This document shows positions 52,398 to 61,064 of a stretch of DNA of 64,000 nucleotides, one piece after another (position 1 is the first letter of the stretch; each line of letters starts with the position of its first letter). A program made the position numbers and the translations under genes. The notes under the pieces are model-generated. The model saw only the letters and a list, made by a program, of their open reading frames with translations. It had not been told where the DNA came from and did not search any database. The stretch comes from Oscillospiraceae bacterium (GTDB taxonomy: Bacteria; Bacillota; Clostridia; Oscillospirales; Ruminococcaceae): the NCBI GenBank assembly GCA_021201135.1, contig JAJQGT010000030.1:1-64000 (forward strand), read 5' to 3'.

Positions 52398-53246
52398 ATG
52401 CCTCAGGATTACGATAATTACGAAAACCCAAAGAAGAAAAATCCGCTCAACTCGCCGGCATTCAGAAGATATTTCAAGGTGTCGCTCGTAGCGATTATAG
52501 TTATACTTGTGTTCGTGCTTCTCATCTGGGTTGCAGGTGCAAGGCAGTCTGGAATCCCGGATGAAATCGACTTCATCCAGCTTGAGGAGCCGGAGGACGA
52601 CAACCCTGTCGTTATATTCGAGACGAACCTCGGCTCGATTTCGGCGGTCTTATACCCCGAAGAAGCCCCCGAATACTATGAATACTTCACCGGGCTTGTT
52701 GAGTCGGGATATTACGACGGGTGCTATGTCTGTGCCGTTGTGGACACGGTTTATGCCTTGGGCGGAACCCCCGAAGCCGACCCGAACGGCGACAACGAGG
52801 GTGCCGACGAAACGGCATTTGAAGCGGAAATCTCGGACAAGCTCTGGCCCATAAAGGGCTCGATGGCATCCTTTGTCGGAACCACCGGCATGTGGCCCTT
52901 CCAGAAAAACTGTGCAGGCTCGACCTTCTTCTTCATAAACGACATCGACGATGTCTATATGGACGAAGATGCTCTAAGACGTAGCTATGGCGACGAGCTG
53001 GGCTCGGTCTTCTCGGAGTACGGCGGAATCCCGAACTTCACGCGGAAGTACACGATTTTCGCTCAGGTCTATGACGGCTGGGACGTGTTCGACGAGATAA
53101 TGAATTCGGAAGTCCTCGACACCTATCAGCCGGCAACCGATATCGTCATCGAAAGGGCATATATCACCACTTATGGCGAAGCCCCTGCCGAGGTTTACGG
53201 AATTCCCGTCAGCGAAACGGTTGACGAAGAAACCGACGCAGAATAA
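52398..53246 (+). CDS. Membrane-anchored cyclophilin-type prolyl isomerase
   Basis: The 282-residue protein has a cytosolic Asn/Lys-rich start, one membrane helix (about 27-48, VSLVAIIVILVFVLLIWVAG) and an extracytoplasmic cyclophilin fold. Family residues are weakly kept: VIFETNLGSISAVLYPEEAPEYYEYF matches the start, FFFINDIDD replaces SQFFI, and the catalytic FHR is not obvious (YVCAVVDTVYALGG). It may therefore be a low-activity foldase or binder. ATG follows AGAAAGGAAAG. Confidence 0.75.
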   Translation: MPQDYDNYENPKKKNPLNSPAFRRYFKVSLVAIIVILVFVLLIWVAGARQSGIPDEIDFIQLEEPEDDNPVVIFETNLGSISAVLYPEEAPEYYEYFTGLVESGYYDGCYVCAVVDTVYALGGTPEADPNGDNEGADETAFEAEISDKLWPIKGSMASFVGTTGMWPFQKNCAGSTFFFINDIDDVYMDEDALRRSYGDELGSVFSEYGGIPNFTRKYTIFAQVYDGWDVFDEIMNSEVLDTYQPATDIVIERAYITTYGEAPAEVYGIPVSETVDEETDAE

Positions 53247-53261
53247 ATAAATTTAGTATGG

Positions 53262-53290
53262 ACAAATCCGCGAAAATGTTGTATACTATA
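53262..53290 (+). promoter_or_regulatory. Candidate promoter of the PrsA-like gene
   Basis: A TGGACA box and TATACT are 17 bases apart, about 50 bases before the start of the next gene. Confidence 0.5.
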
Positions 53291-53339
53291 TCAGTATGCG
53301 GCGTTTCGCCGAATCCCCATCTGAAAGGACATCTTTAAA

Positions 53340-54506
53340 ATGAACAAGTTGTTAAGAAAAGCACTCGTCTTTCTGACGATTTTTGCGGTCGTATTCTCTT
53401 TGGCGGGATGCGGCGACACCTCTTGGATAGTCAAGGTTGACGACGTTACCGTCAACGCAGGCATGTATATCTACTATCAGGGTGCCGGTTATACTGCGGG
53501 GGTTTACGAACTTTCCGAAGAAGATTCGACCTATTACTATTACTATCTGTTTGGCTATTCTCTCCTGGACGAAACCATTGACGGTCAATCTATGTCCGAT
53601 TACATGAGTGACTATGCCGTTGACATGTGCAAGCAGTATGTCGTCGTCCAGAAGCTCTTTGAGGAGCTCGGACTTGAGCTTTCGGAAACCGAGCTTGCAA
53701 ACATCGAGACCTCCGTTGCAAACACATGGGAATCCTACAGCGAGACCTATGAGGCGGCGGGCATTTCCGAGGACACCGTCAGAAAGGTAGCGGAAGCTAC
53801 GATGATGGAAGAGGACGTCTTCAACGCCTATTATGAAGTCGGCGGCTTGAACGGCACCACCGAGGACGACATCAAGGACTACCTCGAGGACAACTACGCA
53901 AGAATCAAGTATATTACATTTGAGTTCTCCGAGAGTGCGGACGACGCTATCGACGAGGACTATAAGGCTGAAATGCTCGAGGTTGCAAACTCCTACCTCG
54001 AAAGAGCCGAAGCCGGCGAGTCCATGGACGACCTGATTGCAGAATACGCAGAGATTCTTGTGGCGGCAGAGGCTGAAGAATCTGAAGAGGAAGAGGATTC
54101 CGAGGATGCCGACGAAGACACTACCGAGGAGACTGAGGAAGAAACCGAAGAAGAAACTGAAGAAGTAGAAGTTGAAGACGAAGAGGTCGATGAGTATGCC
54201 AACGAGTACATCATCTCAATCGAGGGCACTTCTCCGAGCGAGAAGTTTGTAAACTACGTCTTCACCGTCTGCAACGTCGGCGAGTACACCGTTATCCAGG
54301 ACGACACCTGCTTCTATCTCGTCGAAAGACTCGACATTCTCGAGCGCGACGACCTCTATGAGGCTAACAGAGATTCTTATCTCGAAGCACTCTTCGATGA
54401 TGATTACACCACTCTCATCAACGAGAAGCTGGCAACCTATGAGGTTGAAGTCAACGAGAACTCCATCAAACGTTACACTGCTGAGCGTGCACTCGGCATG
54501 GATTAA
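53340..54506 (+). CDS. PrsA/SurA-like foldase lipoprotein
   Basis: The 388-residue protein has a lipoprotein signal ending SLAGC (Cys24), then an N-terminal helical chaperone part of the SurA-N type (IVKVDDVTVNAGMYIYY). Residues 250-295 are a long acidic repeat of Glu, Asp and Thr that interrupts where a parvulin domain is expected; the region after it (EKFVNYVFTVCNVGEYTVIQDDTCFYLVERLD) matches a parvulin C-terminus. It likely helps fold secreted proteins. It follows the membrane cyclophilin. Confidence 0.8.
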   Translation: MNKLLRKALVFLTIFAVVFSLAGCGDTSWIVKVDDVTVNAGMYIYYQGAGYTAGVYELSEEDSTYYYYYLFGYSLLDETIDGQSMSDYMSDYAVDMCKQYVVVQKLFEELGLELSETELANIETSVANTWESYSETYEAAGISEDTVRKVAEATMMEEDVFNAYYEVGGLNGTTEDDIKDYLEDNYARIKYITFEFSESADDAIDEDYKAEMLEVANSYLERAEAGESMDDLIAEYAEILVAAEAEESEEEEDSEDADEDTTEETEEETEEETEEVEVEDEEVDEYANEYIISIEGTSPSEKFVNYVFTVCNVGEYTVIQDDTCFYLVERLDILERDDLYEANRDSYLEALFDDDYTTLINEKLATYEVEVNENSIKRYTAERALGMD

Positions 54507-54600
54507 ACCCAAATTAAAAACAAAGGCGTTCACGGGAAACCGTGGGCGCTTTTTTAACATAAAGTTTTCAAAAAAATCTCTGTGATTGCCCAATTTCCTC

Positions 54601-54629
54601 TTTACTATTCGGACGGATTGTGATAAAAT
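54601..54629 (+). promoter_or_regulatory. Promoter of nifJ
   Basis: TTTACT (54601-54606) and TAAAAT (54624-54629) at 17 bases; a terminator-like hairpin (CGTTCACGGGAAACCGTGGGCG, then TTTTTT) for the previous gene ends near 54556. Confidence 0.5.
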
Positions 54630-54717
54630 ATACTGTGTACAGTTATGGTTCACTCTATCATTTGCTTACACCGTAACACTTATTCAAAACTATCCTATCA
54701 ATCAAGGAGGATTTTTA

Positions 54718-57700
54718 ATGGCAAGAAAAATGAAAACAATGGATGGCAACAATGCTGCCGCTTGGGCGTCATATCCGTTCACAGAAGTAGCCGCCATCTA
54801 TCCCATCACCCCTTCGTCGGTAATGGCAGAGGTAACCGACTCATGGTCGGCTAAGGGACAGACCAACCTTTTCGGAACTCCCGTAAGAGTTGCCGAAATG
54901 CAATCCGAGGCAGGTGCCGCAGGTACGGTTCACGGCTCTTTGACAGCCGGTGCTCTTACCACCACCTACACTGCATCTCAGGGTCTTCTTCTGATGATTC
55001 CGAACATGTACAAGATTGCCGGTGAATTGCTTCCCTGCGTTATCCATGTTTCGGCAAGATGCGTTGCATCTCATGCGCTTAACATCTTCGGCGGCCACTC
55101 AGACATCTATGCCTGCCGTCAGACCGGATTTGCTATGCTCTGCTCCACCAACCCTCAGGAGGTTATGGACCTTGGAACAGTTGCTCACTTAGCCACCATC
55201 AAGTCAAGAGTACCTTTCCTTCACTTCTTCGACGGCTTCAGAACCTCTCACGAGATTCAGAAGATTGAGGTTTGGGACAAGGAAGACGTTGCAGAAATGG
55301 TCGACTGGGACGCTCTTGAGGAATTCAGAAACCGTTCCATCAACCCTGAGCACCCGGTACTCAGAGGCTCCGCTCAGAACCCCGACATCTTCTTCCAGGC
55401 AAGAGAAGCCTGCAACCCCTACTATGATGCTGTTCCCGGCGTTGTAGAGGAGTATATGGACAAGGTCAATGCTAAGATTGGCACCAACTACAAGCTCTTC
55501 AACTACTATGGCGCTCCCGATGCCGAAAAGGTCATCGTCGCTATGGGCTCCGTTTGCGACACTATCGAAGAGACTATCGACTACTTGAACGCCAAGGGCG
55601 AAAAGCTCGGTCTCGTCAAGGTAAGACTTTACAGACCGTTCGTTGCTGACAAGCTCGTTGAGGCTATTCCTGACACCGTCAAGATGATTTCTGTTCTTGA
55701 CAGAACCAAGGAGCCTGGCTCTTTGGGCGAGCCTCTTTACCTCGATGTTGTTGCGGCTCTTAAAGATTCGAAGTTTGCTGATGTTCCTGTTGCCGGTGGT
55801 AGATATGGCTTGGGCTCGAAGGATACAACTCCCGACCAGATCAAGGCTGTTTATGACAACTGCGTTGGCTCTGACGATTACAAGCCGAGATTCACAATCG
55901 GCATCGACGACGATGTTACTCATCTTTCGCTCAAGTCTCAGGGCAAGCTCGACTCCGCACCTGCCGGAACGATCTCCTGCAAGTTCTGGGGTCTTGGCTC
56001 CGATGGTACCGTCGGCGCAAACAAGAACTCCATCAAGATTATCGGCGACCACACCGACAAGTACGCTCAGGCTTACTTCTCCTATGACTCGAAGAAGTCG
56101 GGCGGTGTTACCGTTTCTCACCTTCGCTTCGGCGATACTCCGATAAAGTCCACTTACCTCATCAATCAGGCTGACTTTGTCGCTTGCCATAACGAATCCT
56201 ACATCAATAAGTACGATATAGTTCAGGACGTAAAGCCCGGCGGAACCTTCCTTCTCAACTGCCAGTGGAGCGTTGACGAATTGGATGAAAAGCTCCCCGG
56301 ACAGGTCAAGAGATATATCGCTGACAACAACATCAAGTTCTATATCATCAACGGTATCGAAATCGGCAAGAAGATTGGCTTGGGTTCAAGAATCAACACT
56401 GTTTTGCAGTCTGCATTCTTCAAGCTTGCCAACATCATCCCGATTGACGAGGCTATCCAGTATATGAAGGATGCCGCTACCGCTTCCTACTCCAAGAAGG
56501 GCGAAGCTATCGTCAAGATGAACCACGACGCTATCGACGCCGGCTGTGAGCAGGTTGTTGAGGTCAAGGTTCCCGATTCCTGGAAGTCCTGCGCTGACAC
56601 CGAAATCGGTATGCCCAAGGCTACCGGCGAGAATGAGACTCTTGTCAACTTCGTTAATGACATCCTCATTCCTTGCAACGCTCAGCAGGGCGACAAGCTT
56701 CCCGTTTCCACATTCGTTAAGAATGCCGACGGCACCTTCCCGCAGGGCTCTGCCGCTTACGAGAAGAGAGGAATCGCTATCGACGTTCCTGCTTGGAACT
56801 CCGACAACTGCATTCAGTGCAACTTCTGCTCTTATGTTTGCCCGCACGCTGTTATCCGTCCTTCCATCATGACCGAGGAAGAGCTCGCTAACGCTCCCGA
56901 GACTGCTAAGGCAAAGGCTAAGCCCGCAACCGGTATGCCCGGCTACTACTTCGTAATGACAATGTCTGCTCTCGACTGCACAGGCTGTGGCTCTTGCGTA
57001 AACGTATGCCCCGGCAAGAAGGGCGAGAAGGCACTCTCGATGAAGTCGCTTGACAGTCAGCTCGGCGAGCAGGAAGTCTTCGACTATGCTCGTTCGCTCG
57101 ATGACAAGCCTGAGGTTCACGCTAAATTCAAGGACACCACCGTCAAGGGCTCGCAGTTCAAACAGCCGATGCTCGAATTCTCCGGCGCTTGCGCAGGATG
57201 CGGCGAAACTCCTTATGCTAAGCTCGTTACTCAGCTCTTTGGCGACAGAATGTATATCGCTAATGCAACCGGATGCTCCTCTATCTGGGGCGGCTCCGCA
57301 CCTTCAACTCCTTACACCACCAACAGAGCTGGCAAGGGTCCCGCTTGGGCTAACTCCCTCTTCGAGGACAACGCTGAGTTCGGTTATGGTATGTATCTCG
57401 CACAGAACACAATTCGTGAGAGAAACATCGCAAAGCTCAAGAAGATTTCCGAGACTCTCGAGTGCTCCGAGTGCAAGGCTGTTGTAGATGAGTACCTCGC
57501 AACTGTTGACGACGGTCAGGCTAACAGCGTTGCTACCGACAAGCTCGTTGAGGTTCTCCCGAAGATTGGCACTCCCGAGGCTCTCGAAGTTCTCAAGGAG
57601 AAGGACTTCTTAAGAAAGAAGTCAATGTGGATCTTCGGCGGCGACGGTTGGGCTTATGATATCGGCTTCGGCGGACTTGACCACGTCATCGCTCAGAACA

Positions 57701-58266
57701 TCGACGTCAACATCTTCGTATTCGACACCGAGGTTTACTCCAACACCGGCGGACAGGCTTCCAAGGCAACTCCTACCGGCGCAATCGCACAGTTCGCCGC
57801 CGCAGGTAAGGCTATCAAGAAGAAGGACCTCGCAGGCATCGCAATGACCTATGGCTACGTTTACGTTGCTCATGTTGCAATGGGTGCTGATTACAACCAG
57901 TGCATCAAGGCTATCGCAGAGGCTGAGAGCTATCACGGACCTTCCATCATCATCGGTTATGCTCCTTGTGTCAACCACGGTATCAAGGGCGGAATGAGCA
58001 TCGCTCAGACCGAAGAGAAGAAGGCTGTTGACGCAGGCTACTGGCACCTCTACAGATACGATCCGAGACTTGCCGCTGAGGGTAAGAACCCGTTCCACCT
58101 CGACTCCAAGGCTCCGACCGCTGAGTACAAGGACTTCCTCATGGGAGAAGTCAGATACAACTCCCTCGCTCGTTCGAATCCCGACAGAGCTGAGAAGCTC
58201 TTCGACTCCGCTGTCGACAACGCTAAGAACAGGTATGATTACCTCGTCGAGCTGTCGAATCAGTGA
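54718..58266 (+). CDS. nifJ: Pyruvate:ferredoxin (flavodoxin) oxidoreductase
   Basis: The 1182-residue single-chain PFOR converts pyruvate and CoA to acetyl-CoA, CO2 and reduced ferredoxin, the core of fermentation in anaerobes. Domains run from the TPP pyrimidine domain (KTMDGNNAAAWASYPFTEVAAIYPITPSS region), CoA domain and gamma-type domain to a 2x[4Fe-4S] insert (CIQCNFCSYVCP, CTGCGSCVNVCPG), then the proximal cluster Cys (CAGCGETPYAK) and the TPP-binding GDGWAYDIGFGGLDH. ATG 54718 follows AAGGAGG. The codons are more biased toward T-ending forms (GCT, CTT, GTT) than the neighbours', as expected for very high expression. Confidence 0.97.
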   Translation: MARKMKTMDGNNAAAWASYPFTEVAAIYPITPSSVMAEVTDSWSAKGQTNLFGTPVRVAEMQSEAGAAGTVHGSLTAGALTTTYTASQGLLLMIPNMYKIAGELLPCVIHVSARCVASHALNIFGGHSDIYACRQTGFAMLCSTNPQEVMDLGTVAHLATIKSRVPFLHFFDGFRTSHEIQKIEVWDKEDVAEMVDWDALEEFRNRSINPEHPVLRGSAQNPDIFFQAREACNPYYDAVPGVVEEYMDKVNAKIGTNYKLFNYYGAPDAEKVIVAMGSVCDTIEETIDYLNAKGEKLGLVKVRLYRPFVADKLVEAIPDTVKMISVLDRTKEPGSLGEPLYLDVVAALKDSKFADVPVAGGRYGLGSKDTTPDQIKAVYDNCVGSDDYKPRFTIGIDDDVTHLSLKSQGKLDSAPAGTISCKFWGLGSDGTVGANKNSIKIIGDHTDKYAQAYFSYDSKKSGGVTVSHLRFGDTPIKSTYLINQADFVACHNESYINKYDIVQDVKPGGTFLLNCQWSVDELDEKLPGQVKRYIADNNIKFYIINGIEIGKKIGLGSRINTVLQSAFFKLANIIPIDEAIQYMKDAATASYSKKGEAIVKMNHDAIDAGCEQVVEVKVPDSWKSCADTEIGMPKATGENETLVNFVNDILIPCNAQQGDKLPVSTFVKNADGTFPQGSAAYEKRGIAIDVPAWNSDNCIQCNFCSYVCPHAVIRPSIMTEEELANAPETAKAKAKPATGMPGYYFVMTMSALDCTGCGSCVNVCPGKKGEKALSMKSLDSQLGEQEVFDYARSLDDKPEVHAKFKDTTVKGSQFKQPMLEFSGACAGCGETPYAKLVTQLFGDRMYIANATGCSSIWGGSAPSTPYTTNRAGKGPAWANSLFEDNAEFGYGMYLAQNTIRERNIAKLKKISETLECSECKAVVDEYLATVDDGQANSVATDKLVEVLPKIGTPEALEVLKEKDFLRKKSMWIFGGDGWAYDIGFGGLDHVIAQNIDVNIFVFDTEVYSNTGGQASKATPTGAIAQFAAAGKAIKKKDLAGIAMTYGYVYVAHVAMGADYNQCIKAIAEAESYHGPSIIIGYAPCVNHGIKGGMSIAQTEEKKAVDAGYWHLYRYDPRLAAEGKNPFHLDSKAPTAEYKDFLMGEVRYNSLARSNPDRAEKLFDSAVDNAKNRYDYLVELSNQ

Positions 58267-58286
58267 TAGGCTGAAATCCAGATATA

Positions 58287-58323
58287 ATAAAATCCCCCGA
58301 GGTAATTCTCGGGGGATTTTTGT
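58287..58323 (+). terminator. Terminator of nifJ
   Basis: AATCCCCCGAG and CTCGGGGGATT form a strong hairpin followed by TTTTTG, 20 bases after the nifJ stop. Confidence 0.88.
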
Positions 58324-58330
58324 GCTTCGC

Positions 58331-58379
58331 ACACCTCTCAGTCGCCTTCGGCGCCAGCTCCCCTAGGCTTAGGGGAGCC
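58331..58379 (+). repeat. Dispersed palindromic repeat, copy 10 (AGTC type)
   Basis: ACCTCTCAGTC, GCCTTCGGC, CAGCTCCCCTAGGCTTAGGGGAGCC; a variant whose core loop differs from the others. Confidence 0.75.
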
Positions 58380-58411
58380 GTAATCTCAGAGAACAAAGCT
58401 TTCAATTCTAA

Positions 58412-58440
58412 TTGACATTTATCACTTTATATGATACAAT
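58412..58440 (+). promoter_or_regulatory. Toxin mRNA promoter, locus C
   Basis: TTGACA (58412-58417) and TACAAT (58435-58440), 17 bases apart. The mRNA should begin near AGCGAGAGG (58448-58456). Confidence 0.75.
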
Positions 58441-58492
58441 AATATTCAGCGAGAGGTGGTCGCTCTTTTCCGAACGGAAAGGAGTGATGCTC

Positions 58493-58582
58493 ATGGACGT
58501 TTCTACCGTCATTCTGCTTCTTGGTTTGCTGATATCAGCTATCAATTTGGGCATTACTATCGGTAATAGTTCAAAGAAATAG
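58493..58582 (+). CDS. 29-residue hydrophobic toxin-like peptide, locus C
   Basis: The peptide starts MDVSTVILLLGLLISAIN and ends GNSSKK. One membrane helix and a lysine tail; a more distant relative of the peptides of loci A and B. The ATG follows GAAAGGAGTGATGCTC. Sense and convergent antisense consensus promoters frame it as in the other loci. Confidence 0.75.
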   Translation: MDVSTVILLLGLLISAINLGITIGNSSKK

Positions 58583-58589
58583 CTGTCCT

Positions 58590-58689
58590 TTGACTTTCGC
58601 GTCAAAAAACAGCCTTCCCCGTTTCAATTAACTTTGTTCGGAGAGTGACCTTGTTGCCTGAATGACCAGTTCAGGCAACGCCTCTCGCT
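58590..58689 (-). ncRNA. Putative antisense antitoxin RNA, locus C
   Basis: Read from the promoter at 58696-58724; contains the stem GTTGCCTGAACTGG/CATTCAGGCAAC. The 3' end is not certain; a weak hairpin lies at about 58582-58612 near the toxin stop. Confidence 0.5.
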
Positions 58690-58695
58690 ATTTTT

Positions 58696-58724
58696 ATTAT
58701 AGAATACTTTCTATCCTTTGTCAA
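58696..58724 (-). promoter_or_regulatory. Antisense RNA promoter, locus C
   Basis: TTGACA (58719-58724) and TATAAT (58696-58701), 17 bases apart on the minus strand: a perfect housekeeping promoter. Confidence 0.78.
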
Positions 58725-58814
58725 GAGGAAATTTTTATTTATAAGGTTATATAGCTTCGCCCCGAGATGGATTGGTCTCGGGGCGATTATTCTTTCAAGA
58801 ATTTTCTTTAAGAA

Positions 58815-60776
58815 TTACTTTCTCTTGGAAGCTACGACTGCGAAGCCAGCGATTGCCATAGGAACGAGTGCGAGAACTGCGCCGGTAGTCGGGTTGGTCT
58901 CGGTTACTTCCTCAGCATCGGTGTCGTCAACATCGAGCTCGTCGTCTTCGGTCTCAGAGTTGGTGTCCTCAGCGGGCTCATCAACATCGACGGTTTCGGT
59001 TACGACAGAACCAACAGGAATGAGAACCTTGACACTGGTGATATTGTAGGAAGCGGAAGAGTTAGAGATAAGGCTGTAAGAAGAGCTACCTTCGATGCCG
59101 GCTGCTTCCATAGCCGCATAAACGGTTGCGCCGTCATAAACTACGGTGAGTCCATCGTCGCTTACGAAAGCTACAACATCCTCAACCTCAGCGGTCGTGC
59201 CGTTGGTTCCGAGCTGAACGTTAGAGCTTGCGGAAATGATGAACTTATCCCAAACCTGACCGTCAACATAGGAAAGAATGGTCTCGGTGTCTCTCTCGAT
59301 TACGAGGAGGGCGCCTTCGGTGTTAAGAGCAGAAGCGAAGCTCGAATCACCGAGAGTGTAGGAATTCCAGTTGCCTGAAGCGGCGTTCAGATCATTAGAG
59401 AACGCCTCAACATAGTCAACGCCGTCAATGGTAATAACTTCGGACTCAGTCTCGCTACCAATATAAGCTCCGCAAACAGTGCAGTAACCGTTATTGTCGA
59501 CTTCATGATAGTAGTTCAAAAGATATGTTTTGCCGTTCATGGTAAGAAGCGTGCCGTGGTACTCTTCGTTGACGTAAATAATGCGAGCACTGGTGGTACC
59601 GGTAGAAGAGGAAGAATCAACTTCTGTGAATGCTACAGACTTAACAGTCACTGCACTTGCAGGCATTGTAAATGTCGCAGTATTTGTGCCGGATACAGAT
59701 GCTGTAATTGAATTGCCATCTGCATCCTCAACAACTAAGCTAGAAAGTTTATAGCTTGAAGAAGGAAGAGTAACGGTCAAGGTAACGGTATCACCCTCAT
59801 AGTATGAGCTTGCACCAGATGAAACCGTAGTAGTTGTATCGGTAGTAACACCTTCCAAATCAGTTGCTGTAACTGTAGTGCCTGAAGTATCGGTGCTTAC
59901 TTCGTTCGGAAGAACTACCGTAAACTTCATAGTAACAGTTGCACCGGTTTCCTGAAGAGCGGCGAGAACAGTAGAATCTACTGCAACAATAACTGTAGAG
60001 CCAGAAGTAAGGCTAGCAAATGTATAATCGGTGGAGCCGATAGTGATAGTTACATTCTCGAGAGGTGAACTTGTACTATCAACATTAATCAACAGCTGAG
60101 AACTACCTGCAACAAGATAAGATGAAGCAGTTACTGCGGAAGCATCAAATGTTACAGTCTCCTCTGTAGTACCATCGGATGTACCCGACTGTCCGTCAAG
60201 CCACCAATCTCCAGACCAAGGGTCAACCGTCTGCTGAACAGCAAGAGCGAACTTGTATGAAACATCAGAAGTAGAAGCTGCAGTCGAAGTGGTGGTGACG
60301 GTAACGCTGTCAACTACGAATGTTACATCTTCGGTCGTGGTTCCATTATATGCAAGACCAAACTTAACTGCTGAAGCACTTTGCAAAGTTGTGATTTCAT
60401 CAGACGTTAAAGTAGCAGAAGATGCACCGTACCATCCACCGTATGTGTGCAAACCTGTGCCATCTGCATATACTTTAACAACAAGATTAGACGCACTTCC
60501 ACTTGAAACGTTAAAGGATATAGCAGTAACAGAATTTGCATCAATTTCGCTGGGCAAAGTAAACTGCAATTCCGGATATCCATGTCCCGACTGATAGGTA
60601 ATAGTCAATGCACCAGTCGTAGGATCAACAGTGCCATCATAATAGTATCCACCCAAAGTCACATCGCTAAATGTAAAGGTAGTGGTAGTCTCGGTCACGG
60701 TCTCTGCAACAGCAAACACACAAAGTGAGCTTATCGCGAGGACGAGAGCCGTCGCAACAGCTAAAATTTTCTTCAT
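58815..60776 (-). CDS. Secreted surface protein with an NPxTG wall anchor
   Basis: The 653-residue Thr/Ser-rich protein has a signal peptide (about 1-25, ending VFAVAET), several beta-sandwich stretches and an acidic Asp/Glu/Thr linker. The C-terminal sorting signal is NPTTG, a hydrophobic helix (AVLALVPMAIAGFAVVA) and SKRK. A small CxxC pair (YCTVCGAYIG) lies near residue 425. No enzyme domain is seen; an adhesin or carbohydrate-binding surface protein is likely. ATG 60776 follows TTTGGAGG. Confidence 0.8.
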   Translation of the reverse strand: MKKILAVATALVLAISSLCVFAVAETVTETTTTFTFSDVTLGGYYYDGTVDPTTGALTITYQSGHGYPELQFTLPSEIDANSVTAISFNVSSGSASNLVVKVYADGTGLHTYGGWYGASSATLTSDEITTLQSASAVKFGLAYNGTTTEDVTFVVDSVTVTTTSTAASTSDVSYKFALAVQQTVDPWSGDWWLDGQSGTSDGTTEETVTFDASAVTASSYLVAGSSQLLINVDSTSSPLENVTITIGSTDYTFASLTSGSTVIVAVDSTVLAALQETGATVTMKFTVVLPNEVSTDTSGTTVTATDLEGVTTDTTTTVSSGASSYYEGDTVTLTVTLPSSSYKLSSLVVEDADGNSITASVSGTNTATFTMPASAVTVKSVAFTEVDSSSSTGTTSARIIYVNEEYHGTLLTMNGKTYLLNYYHEVDNNGYCTVCGAYIGSETESEVITIDGVDYVEAFSNDLNAASGNWNSYTLGDSSFASALNTEGALLVIERDTETILSYVDGQVWDKFIISASSNVQLGTNGTTAEVEDVVAFVSDDGLTVVYDGATVYAAMEAAGIEGSSSYSLISNSSASYNITSVKVLIPVGSVVTETVDVDEPAEDTNSETEDDELDVDDTDAEEVTETNPTTGAVLALVPMAIAGFAVVASKRK

Positions 60777-60960
60777 GTTTTTTTCCTCCAAATATCAATA
60801 TTATTGGGCGCACCAAGCCTAATCGGCGGCACCCGACGGGTCATCCACTCCCGAAGGGTCAATTCCGAGCATTCTTCGGCATCATCCCATTTTGCCGCTC
60901 TCGTCGCAGAAAGGTTCCGATACCATCCCATGAAACCATAAAAAGCGACTTAAGCTGTAC
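60777..60960 (-). promoter_or_regulatory. Long structured 5' leader of the surface protein gene
   Basis: A minus-strand promoter TTGGAC/TATACT (about 60967-60996) gives a leader of about 185 bases. It holds several hairpins: GGTTTC/GGAACC (about 60916-60940), GAGC-GGC/GCC-GCTC, and two adjacent ACCC-GGGT stems (60829-60865). ATGGGATG occurs twice in similar settings. I do not recognise it as a known riboswitch. Confidence 0.4.
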
Positions 60961-61064
60961 ATACATAGTATAACACATTCTCGAGTCAATGTCCAATAAA
61001 AATTTATCGGAATATTGCACAAAATTATTATTGTGTTTTTGTGCAGGGTGCACAAAGGCTCGGA

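Noticed and set aside
60777-60960. c-di-GMP, THF, ZTP or c-di-AMP riboswitch in the surface-protein leader
   Set aside because: The conserved cores of these classes could not be matched; only ATGGGATG recalls part of the THF motif, which is too little.
39073-61015. Similar CGATAAA...TTTATCG-like sites at 39073 and about 60995-61010 as a shared regulon
   Set aside because: The second site is imperfect and lies in AT-rich sequence; two weak matches do not support a common regulator.
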